DNA of 6,484 bases, from positions 1 through 6,484 of the forward strand of contig CABQGZ010000198.1 of the NCBI GenBank assembly GCA_902463835.1, written 5' to 3'. The notes under the pieces are model-generated. The model made no database searches, was not told the DNA's origin, and saw nothing but the letters and a program-made list of their open reading frames with translations. The position numbers and the translations under genes were made by a program. Source of the stretch: an uncultured Lachnospiraceae bacterium. GTDB taxonomy: Bacteria > Bacillota > Clostridia > Lachnospirales > Lachnospiraceae. This document shows, piece after piece, positions 1 to 5,698 of this stretch (position 1 is the stretch's first letter; each line of letters opens with the position of its first letter).

Positions 1-8
1 GTGCACAC

Positions 9-3000
9 ATGGCATTTACCCATTTACATGTCCATACGGAATACAGTCTTCTGGATGGCTCCAATAAGATAAAAGAATATGTAGCGAGAGTGAAGGAGCT
101 GGGCATGAACAGCGCGGCTATCACAGACCATGGCGTCATGTACGGCGTCATCGATTTCTATCGGGCTGCCAGGGCGGAAGGGATCAATCCCATCATCGGC
201 TGTGAGGTCTATGTGGCGCCGGGCTCCCGCTTTGACCGGGAGCGGGTGGAGGGAGAGGATCGCTACTATCACCTGGTACTCCTTGCGGAAAATAATACAG
301 GTTATGCTAATCTTGTAAAAATTGTATCTAAGGGCTTTGTGGACGGCTATTATTACCGGCCGCGCGTGGATATGGAGGTTTTGGAGCAATATCACGAGGG
401 AATCATTGCCTTAAGTGCCTGCCTGGCCGGTGTGATCCCTAAGCTTCTGGCCAGGGGTGCCTACGAGGAGGCACGGGCGGAGGCGCTGCGTCATCAGGAG
501 ATCTTTGGAAAAGGGAACTTCTTTCTGGAGCTGCAGGATCATGGGATACCGGAACAGAAGACGGTGAATCAGCAGCTTCTGCGTTTAAGCCAGGATACGG
601 GAATCGAGTTGGTGGTCACCAACGACGTGCACTACACCTATGACACCGACGTGGAGCCCCATGATATCCTTCTCTGTATCCAGACCGGGAAGAAGCTGGC
701 GGATGAGAACCGAATGCGCTACGAGGGCGGTCAGTACTATGTGAAATCGGAAGAGGAGATGGCGGGCTTGTTCCCCTATGCCCTGCAGGCCATCGAGAAC
801 ACTCAGAAGATTGCGGACCGCTGTCATGTGGAGATTGAATTTGGAGTGACAAAGCTGCCAAAGTATGATGTGCCGGATGGCCTGACCAGCTGGGAATACC
901 TGAATAAGCTTTGTTACGAGGGGCTGGTACGCCGGTACCCGGATCGCCATGAGGAATTGAAGGAGCGGTTGGACTACGAGCTGGGCGTTATAAAGACCAT
1001 GGGGTATGTGGATTACTTTTTGATTGTCTGGGACTTTATCCATTTTGCGAGGAGCCAGGATATTGCGGTGGGGCCTGGGCGGGGAAGCGCCGCGGGAAGT
1101 CTGGTGTCCTATACCCTGGAGATCACCAACATTGACCCCATCCGGTACAGTCTGCTGTTTGAGCGTTTCCTGAATCCGGAGCGTGTGTCCATGCCCGATA
1201 TCGATATCGACTTCTGCGTGGAGCGCCGCCAGGAGGTCATTGATTATGTGGTAGGAAAATACGGCAAGGATCGGGTGGTACAGATCGTGACCTTCGGTAC
1301 CATGGCGGCCCGGGCTGTGATCCGGGATGTGGGTCGTGTGATGGATCTCCCCTACGCCTTTGTGGATAACGTGGCAAAGCAGATTCCCAACGAGCTGGGG
1401 ATCACCATAAGCAAGGCGCTGGATATGAATCCGGAGCTCCGCAGTCTCTATGCCAGCGATGAGAGCGTGACGAAGCTTATTGACATGTCAAAACGTCTGG
1501 AAGGGCTGCCCAGACATACCTCCATGCATGCAGCCGGAGTTGTGATCAGCCAGAAGTCCGTGGACGAGTATGTGCCCCTGTCCCGGGCCTCTGATGGCTC
1601 CATCACCACCCAGTTTACAATGACGACGCTGGAGGAACTGGGACTTCTGAAAATGGACTTCCTGGGGCTGCGTAACCTTACGGTAATCCAGAACGCGGAA
1701 CGGCTGATAAACAGGCGGAACGAGTTCCGGATAGACGATATCGACTACGATGACAAGGCGGTGCTGGATTCCCTGGCAACGGGGAAGACAGAGGGCGTAT
1801 TCCAGCTGGAGAGCGCTGGGATGAAGAACTTTATGAAGGAGCTGAAGCCCCGGAGCCTGGAGGACATCATTGCCGGAATCTCCCTGTACCGGCCGGGTCC
1901 TATGGATTTTATTCCTGCCTACATCAAGGGAAAGAATCATCCGGAGGGCATCGTGTACGACTGCCCTCAGCTGGAGCCAATCCTGGCGCCTACCTACGGG
2001 TGTATTGTGTACCAGGAGCAGGTGATGCAGATCGTCCGGGATCTGGCAGGCTACACCCTGGGCCGAAGCGATCTTGTGCGCCGGGCAATGTCCAAGAAAA
2101 AGGGCTCTGTCATGGAGAAGGAGCGCCAGAATTTTGTCTATGGCAACCAGGAGGAAGGCGTGCCCGGCTGTATTTCCAACGGTATAGATGAGCATACAGC
2201 CAATAAGATCTACGACGAGATGATTGATTTTGCAAAATATGCCTTTAACAAATCCCATGCGGCCGCCTATGCGGTGGTAGCTTATCAGACTGCCTACCTG
2301 AAATATTATTACCCGGTGGAGTACATGGCAGCCTTGATGACCTCTGTATTGAACAACACAGGCAAGGTTTCCGAATATATCATGACCTGCCGGCAGATGG
2401 GGATCAAGGTGCTGCCCCCGGATGTGAACGAGGGGGAGGGAGCCTTCTCCGTGTCCGGTTCCGCGATCCGCTATGGCCTTTCCGCCATCAAGAGCGTCAA
2501 TCATAACTGTATTGAGAAGCTGTGTGAAGAGCGGGCGGAACGAGGAATTTTTAAGAGCCTGAAGGATTTTCTTACCCGTATGGCGGACAAGGATCTGAAC
2601 AAGCGGGTGGTGGAGAACTTTATCAAAGCGGGAGCGCTGGACAGCCTGGGGGGCAACCGAAAACAATTTATGATGATCTATGCCACCATTCTGGACAGCA
2701 TCGCCCAGGAGAAAAAGAGCACTATGGCCGGGCAGATGACACTTTTTGATTTCGCGGACGAGAGTGTCAAGGAAGAATTCGAGGTGAAGATGCCGGACGT
2801 GGCGGAGTATGCCAAGGAGACAAAGCTGGCCTTTGAGAAGGAGGTGCTGGGCGTGTACTTGAGCGGCCATCCCCTGGAAGAGTATGAGGAGAAATGGCGC
2901 AAAATCATTACCCGGGTGACTACCGATTTCCTGTTGGACGAGGAGACGGGACAGACCAAGGTGACGGACGGGGAGAGCGCTATGGTGGGCGGTATGATCG

Positions 3001-3563
3001 TGGATAAGACGGTCAAGTACACCAAGAACAACAAAACCATGGCCTTTATCACCCTGGAGGATCTGGTGGGAACGCTGGAGATCATCATTTTCCCCAGAGA
3101 CTATGAGAAGAACAGCCAACTTTTAGAGATGGACAACAAGGTGTTCGTTCGTGGAAGAGTGTCTACCGAGGAGGAGAAGAACGGCAAGCTGATCTGCGAG
3201 AGGATCTATTCCTTTGACGAGACGAAGAAGGAGCTGTGGCTACAGTTCGACTCTATGGAGGCGTATACCAGCCAGGAGCAGGAGCTCCTGTCCATGCTGG
3301 CGGAGTCGGACGGCGAGGATGGCATTGTGATCTACATTGCTTCCACCAAGCAGATGAAGCGGCTGCCGCCCAGCCGGAGTATTCAGGTGTGCCCGGAGAT
3401 TGTCAACAATTTAACTAACTTTTTGGGTGAAAAAAATGTAAAAGTTGTAGAAAAATTCATTGAAAACAGTCCCAAAGATATTAAAATAAAGTGGAGTAAA
3501 CAGAAGGAAGAATTAGGAGGAATAAAAGTATGGCAAAGGAGATTCATACGATCGGCGTATTGA
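9..3563 (+). CDS. dnaE: DNA polymerase III subunit alpha (DnaE)
   Basis: Cytoplasmic replicative DNA polymerase of the C family, 1184 aa, near the usual length of about 1150-1180. An N-terminal PHP domain (about 1-275) begins HLHVHTEYSLLDG and keeps all nine expected metal ligands: H7, H9, D16, H41, E66, H88, C138, D206, H208. The polymerase core has GPGRGSAAGS at 355-364, PDIDIDF at 396-402 (catalytic Asp pair) and MDFLGL with the third catalytic Asp at D550. AFNKSHAAAYA follows from 745. A helix-hairpin-helix region (about 798-890) opens with PPDVNEG. QMTLF at 909-913 fits the sliding-clamp binding motif, and an OB fold spans about 991-1070. The ATG at 9 gives the standard family N-terminus; only eight bases precede it, so the ribosome binding site is not visible. 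The C-terminal tail is AT-rich and overlaps pfkA by 34 bases, which is odd. Clostridia normally also carry PolC, so this enzyme probably shares replication with it (inference). Confidence 0.97.
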   Translation: MAFTHLHVHTEYSLLDGSNKIKEYVARVKELGMNSAAITDHGVMYGVIDFYRAARAEGINPIIGCEVYVAPGSRFDRERVEGEDRYYHLVLLAENNTGYANLVKIVSKGFVDGYYYRPRVDMEVLEQYHEGIIALSACLAGVIPKLLARGAYEEARAEALRHQEIFGKGNFFLELQDHGIPEQKTVNQQLLRLSQDTGIELVVTNDVHYTYDTDVEPHDILLCIQTGKKLADENRMRYEGGQYYVKSEEEMAGLFPYALQAIENTQKIADRCHVEIEFGVTKLPKYDVPDGLTSWEYLNKLCYEGLVRRYPDRHEELKERLDYELGVIKTMGYVDYFLIVWDFIHFARSQDIAVGPGRGSAAGSLVSYTLEITNIDPIRYSLLFERFLNPERVSMPDIDIDFCVERRQEVIDYVVGKYGKDRVVQIVTFGTMAARAVIRDVGRVMDLPYAFVDNVAKQIPNELGITISKALDMNPELRSLYASDESVTKLIDMSKRLEGLPRHTSMHAAGVVISQKSVDEYVPLSRASDGSITTQFTMTTLEELGLLKMDFLGLRNLTVIQNAERLINRRNEFRIDDIDYDDKAVLDSLATGKTEGVFQLESAGMKNFMKELKPRSLEDIIAGISLYRPGPMDFIPAYIKGKNHPEGIVYDCPQLEPILAPTYGCIVYQEQVMQIVRDLAGYTLGRSDLVRRAMSKKKGSVMEKERQNFVYGNQEEGVPGCISNGIDEHTANKIYDEMIDFAKYAFNKSHAAAYAVVAYQTAYLKYYYPVEYMAALMTSVLNNTGKVSEYIMTCRQMGIKVLPPDVNEGEGAFSVSGSAIRYGLSAIKSVNHNCIEKLCEERAERGIFKSLKDFLTRMADKDLNKRVVENFIKAGALDSLGGNRKQFMMIYATILDSIAQEKKSTMAGQMTLFDFADESVKEEFEVKMPDVAEYAKETKLAFEKEVLGVYLSGHPLEEYEEKWRKIITRVTTDFLLDEETGQTKVTDGESAMVGGMIVDKTVKYTKNNKTMAFITLEDLVGTLEIIIFPRDYEKNSQLLEMDNKVFVRGRVSTEEEKNGKLICERIYSFDETKKELWLQFDSMEAYTSQEQELLSMLAESDGEDGIVIYIASTKQMKRLPPSRSIQVCPEIVNNLTNFLGEKNVKVVEKFIENSPKDIKIKWSKQKEELGGIKVWQRRFIRSAY
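3460..3487 (+). promoter_or_regulatory. Candidate sigma-A promoter for pfkA inside the 3' end of dnaE
   Basis: TTGAAA (3460-3465) and TAAAAT (3482-3487) each match the sigma-70/sigma-A consensus at five of six positions and are 16 bases apart. The site lies in an AT-rich stretch of the dnaE reading frame. A start near 3494 would leave a leader of about 36 bases that includes the pfkA ribosome binding site. AT-rich DNA yields such matches by chance fairly often, so this is a candidate only. Confidence 0.45.
3515..3520 (+). promoter_or_regulatory. Ribosome binding site of pfkA
   Basis: AGGAGG, a full match to the core Shine-Dalgarno sequence, sits nine bases before the ATG at 3530. It fixes the pfkA start even though that start lies inside the open dnaE frame. 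Confidence 0.85.
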
Positions 3564-4504
3564 CCAGCGGTGGAGATGCACCGGGCATGAACGCTGCGAT
3601 CCGTGCAGTGGTACGCCAGGCGATTTCAAAGGGTAAGAAGGTAAAAGGCATTAAGAGAGGTTACGCAGGCTTGCTTCAGGAAGAGATCATTGATATGGAA
3701 GCAAAGCATGTTTCGGATATAATTCAGCGGGGCGGCACGATCCTGCAGACGGCGCGCTGTCTGGAATTCAAGGAACCGGAGGTACAGAGACGGGCGGCTG
3801 ACATCTGCCGCAAGCACGAGATCGACGGCATCATTGTTATCGGCGGCGACGGTTCTTTTCGGGGAGCCCAGAGATTGGCGGAAAACGGCATCAACACCAT
3901 CGGCCTTCCGGGAACCATCGACCTGGATATTGCATGTACCGAGTACACCATCGGATTCGACACGGCGGTGAATACTGCCATGGAAGCCATTGACAAGGTG
4001 CGTGATACATCCACCTCCCATGAGCGCTGCTCCATCATTGAGGTTATGGGACGGGACGCAGGCTATATCGCCCTGTGGTGCGGTATCGCCAACGGCGCAG
4101 AGGATATTCTGCTGCCGGAGAAGTATGATTATGACGAGCAGAAGCTGGTGAACCATATCATCGAGAACCGGAAGAGGGGCAAGCAGCATCACATCATCAT
4201 CAATGCGGAGGGCATCGGTCACTCCAGCAGCATGGCGAAGCGGATCGAGGCAGCCACCGGCATGGAGACACGTGCCACCATCTTAGGCCACATGCAGCGC
4301 GGCGGAAGTCCTACCTGCAAGGATCGTGTCTATGCATCTACCATGGGCGCGCTGGCAGTGGATCTGCTGTGCGAAGGCAAGAGTAACCGTGTGGTGGGCT
4401 ACAGTCATGGCGACTTTGTAGATTTTGATATTGACGAGGCGCTGGCCATGAGCAAGGGCATCTCGGAGTATCAGTATCAGATGTGTAAGAGCCTGTCGAT
4501 CTAG
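3530..4504 (+). CDS. pfkA: ATP-dependent 6-phosphofructokinase
   Basis: Catalyses fructose 6-phosphate + ATP to fructose 1,6-bisphosphate + ADP, the committed glycolytic step, in the cytoplasm, usually as a homotetramer. Length 324 aa matches bacterial PfkA (about 320). Visible motifs are GVLTSGGDAPGMNAAIR from residue 9 (ATP-site loop), R76-C77, GGDGS at 105-109, PGTID with catalytic D131, EVMGR at 171-175, AEG with E227, and R248, H254 and R257 in the sugar-phosphate site. G108 after D107 marks an ATP-type rather than pyrophosphate-type enzyme. Two departures from the E. coli enzyme stand out: the TIDND motif reads TIDLD, and the effector-site Arg known as R54 aligns with A58. Other effector positions (R25, R29, D63, R166, E191, K218, H220) are kept. 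The start is set by AGGAGG at 3515-3520. It overlaps the dnaE end by 34 bases and is followed after 15 bases by the methyltransferase gene. Confidence 0.97.
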   Translation: MAKEIHTIGVLTSGGDAPGMNAAIRAVVRQAISKGKKVKGIKRGYAGLLQEEIIDMEAKHVSDIIQRGGTILQTARCLEFKEPEVQRRAADICRKHEIDGIIVIGGDGSFRGAQRLAENGINTIGLPGTIDLDIACTEYTIGFDTAVNTAMEAIDKVRDTSTSHERCSIIEVMGRDAGYIALWCGIANGAEDILLPEKYDYDEQKLVNHIIENRKRGKQHHIIINAEGIGHSSSMAKRIEAATGMETRATILGHMQRGGSPTCKDRVYASTMGALAVDLLCEGKSNRVVGYSHGDFVDFDIDEALAMSKGISEYQYQMCKSLSI

Positions 4505-4507
4505 TGT

Positions 4508-4514
4508 GGAGAAG
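4508..4514 (+). promoter_or_regulatory. Ribosome binding site of the methyltransferase gene
   Basis: GGAGAAG lies in the 15-base gap after the pfkA stop. The GGAG core ends eight bases before the ATG at 4520. It supports that start over downstream in-frame ATGs, which would cut into the conserved N-terminal substrate-binding region. Confidence 0.7.
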
Positions 4515-4519
4515 CATTT

Positions 4520-5365
4520 ATGATTACAAGTTCTAATAATCAACAGATGAAAAATATTATGCAATTGCAGAAAAAATCAAAAACCCGCCAGCAACAGCGG
4601 GTTTTTGTGGTGGAAGGCCCCAAAATGGTCTTTGAAGCTCCGCGGGAGTGGGTGGAGAAGGTGTATGTGGCGGAGTCTTTTTTTGCGGATGAGGCAGCAG
4701 GAACGTCTTCAGGGTCAGATTACGAGTATGAGACTGTGTCCGATGCGGTGTTTCGATCCATCAGTGACACCCAGACGCCCCAGGGGATCCTGGCTCTGGT
4801 GCGGATGCCGGAGTACACGCTGTCAGATCTACTGGGAAGAAAAGAACATTCCCCAAATGGAGAGAATGGTAATCGGCAGATGGAAGCAGTGTCCGGGAAA
4901 GAAGGAAAGATGCCCCATCTACTGATACTGGAGAGCATTCAGGATCCTGGGAACTTAGGAACCATGCTCCGCACCGGGGAGGGTGCAGGGATTACCGGTG
5001 TCATCCTGAACCGGACAACGGTAGACCTTTTTAATCCCAAGACGATCCGTTCCACCATGGGGTCGCTGTACCGCGTGCCCTTTTATGTTGCGGATGATCT
5101 TGAGCGTATAATCTGTGAGCTGAAAGAGCAGGGGATTAAGGTTTATGCAGCGCATTTAAGAGGAACGAAGTCCTATGACGAGCCGGATTACACGAAGGGG
5201 ACGGCCTTTCTCATCGGGAATGAGGGGAATGGTCTGACAGATGAGACGGCAGCGCTGGCGGATGAGTATATCCGCATCCCTATGGAGGGGAAGGTGGAAT
5301 CTCTGAATGCGGCGATTGCTGCTGCGTTGTTGACGTATGAGGTGAATCGGCAGAGGAGGATTTAA
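4520..5365 (+). CDS. TrmH/SpoU-family RNA 2'-O-methyltransferase
   Basis: Predicted SPOUT-class enzyme that transfers a methyl group from S-adenosylmethionine to a ribose 2'-OH in rRNA or tRNA. The exact target cannot be read from the sequence. It is 281 aa. The N-terminal substrate-binding domain (about 1-105) has the typical opening with KTRQQQRVFVVEG at 21-33 and TPQGILALV at 86-94. The C-terminal knotted catalytic domain (about 133-281) shows all three family motifs: QDPGNLGTMLRTGEGAG at 141-157 (N145, R151, E154), LIGNEGNGL at 231-239 (E235), and IPMEGKVESLNAAIAAA at 253-269 (S261, L262, N263). A polar linker of about 25 residues (106-132, rich in Gly, Asn, Glu and Lys) joins the domains and looks longer than usual. 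The gene follows pfkA closely, but a terminator-like hairpin lies inside its first 30 codons. Its stop codon overlaps that of the convergent minus-strand gene. The closest well-studied relatives are RlmB and TrmH types; I do not assign a symbol. Confidence 0.93.
   Translation: MITSSNNQQMKNIMQLQKKSKTRQQQRVFVVEGPKMVFEAPREWVEKVYVAESFFADEAAGTSSGSDYEYETVSDAVFRSISDTQTPQGILALVRMPEYTLSDLLGRKEHSPNGENGNRQMEAVSGKEGKMPHLLILESIQDPGNLGTMLRTGEGAGITGVILNRTTVDLFNPKTIRSTMGSLYRVPFYVADDLERIICELKEQGIKVYAAHLRGTKSYDEPDYTKGTAFLIGNEGNGLTDETAALADEYIRIPMEGKVESLNAAIAAALLTYEVNRQRRI
4579..4606 (+). terminator. Intragenic terminator-like hairpin at the start of the methyltransferase gene
   Basis: AAAAACCCGC (4579-4588) and GCGGGTTTTT (4597-4606) form a perfect 10-bp stem around an 8-base loop, CAGCAACA. 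The plus strand has a GC-rich core followed by five T, the form of a Rho-independent terminator 75 bases after the pfkA stop. Read on the minus strand, the same hairpin is followed by an even longer T-rich run (to 4571), so it could work both ways. It lies entirely in methyltransferase codons 20-29. Whether it terminates is inference; translating ribosomes could mask it. Confidence 0.6.
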
Positions 5366-5373
5366 TCCTCCTC
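5353..5373. repeat. Perfect inverted repeat spanning two convergent stop codons
   Basis: GAGGAGGATT (5353-5362) and AATCCTCCTC (5364-5373) are exact reverse complements around one central T. The plus-strand TAA at 5363-5365 and the minus-strand TAA at 5364-5362 both lie at its centre. As RNA it can fold, on either strand, into a stem of about nine pairs with a three-base loop. No T-run follows on either strand, so it is not a standard intrinsic terminator. It may protect or define both 3' ends (inference). Confidence 0.75.
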
Positions 5374-5625
5374 AATTACATGAATCTCCAGATAATCAAA
5401 GGGAATCTCCTCCACAAAATTGTCCTGATAAAATCTTGCCTTATCGTGCCGTTTGAATTCCGCAACCGTGGAGTCCAGCCAGATCGGCTTTCCAAGATCA
5501 AACTGATAGCAGACCTCGTCCAGAGCATGGAAGATCTTGTGAGTTCTGGTATCGTCCGTATGATTTTCAATTACAGTATCCTTCAATAAATGATTGTCCT
5601 TAAATATTTTAAACCAGATGCGCAT
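5362..5625 (-). CDS. Small conserved-type acidic protein of unknown function
   Basis: An 87-aa protein beginning MRIWFKIFKDNH and ending EIHVIEED. It has no signal peptide or membrane segment. It is rich in Asp, Glu, Phe and Tyr, with blocks such as LGKPIWLDSTV (44-54), EFKRHDKARFYQDNF (56-70) and FDYLEIHVIEED (76-87). From memory it resembles a hypothetical protein found in Lachnospiraceae genomes; I know of no assigned function. The ATG at 5625 is preferred because AAAGGA (5639-5634) lies eight bases upstream and an extended -10 element lies just before that. A longer frame to a TTG at 5679 would run through both. The gene converges on the methyltransferase gene, with overlapping stop codons inside a perfect palindrome. 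Confidence 0.82.
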   Translation of the reverse strand: MRIWFKIFKDNHLLKDTVIENHTDDTRTHKIFHALDEVCYQFDLGKPIWLDSTVAEFKRHDKARFYQDNFVEEIPFDYLEIHVIEED

Positions 5626-5633
5626 GGCGGCTG

Positions 5634-5664
5634 TCCTTTCTCTTTTGGTATGCTCAGTATACCA
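5634..5664 (-). promoter_or_regulatory. Candidate extended -10 promoter and ribosome binding site for the small minus-strand gene
   Basis: Read on the minus strand, TGGTATACT (5664-5656) combines a TGn extension with a five-of-six -10 match. AAAGGA (5639-5634) follows, eight bases before the ATG at 5625. A start near 5649 would give a leader of about 24 bases. No -35 box is well placed: TTGACC at 5679-5674 is only 12 bases upstream. An inverted repeat, TGGTAT-N7-ATACCA (5646-5664), covers the -10 and could be an operator, though arms this short may be chance. Confidence 0.4.
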
Positions 5665-5698
5665 TTCTTTGGGGGTCAATGGGATGAGAGGTAGAGGG

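Noticed and set aside
585..1043. Minus-strand open frame of 152 codons opposite the PHP/palm region
   Set aside because: It lies antisense to clearly conserved dnaE sequence, with no recognisable domain in its translation.
1196..1209. 14-base perfect palindrome CGATATCGATATCG in dnaE
   Set aside because: It is explained by repeated GAT ATC codons for the catalytic Asp-Ile-Asp-Ile-Asp motif, so no separate function is needed.
1488..3119. Long open frame on the minus strand (543 codons) opposite dnaE
   Set aside because: It is antisense to the conserved polymerase core, its translation is low-complexity His/Leu/Val-rich with no recognised domain, and it follows from GC-rich codon use in dnaE.
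3626..4222. Minus-strand open frame of 198 codons opposite pfkA
   Set aside because: It is a shadow of the conserved pfkA reading frame; its translation resembles no family I know.
5626..5679. Longer N-terminus for the small minus-strand gene from a TTG at 5679
   Set aside because: The extension covers the likely promoter and ribosome binding site, uses a weak start codon, and adds residues with no conserved look.
5674..5679. TTGACC as a -35 box for the small minus-strand gene
   Set aside because: The gap to the TATACT -10 is only 12 bases, too short for sigma-A; the extended -10 explains the promoter better.
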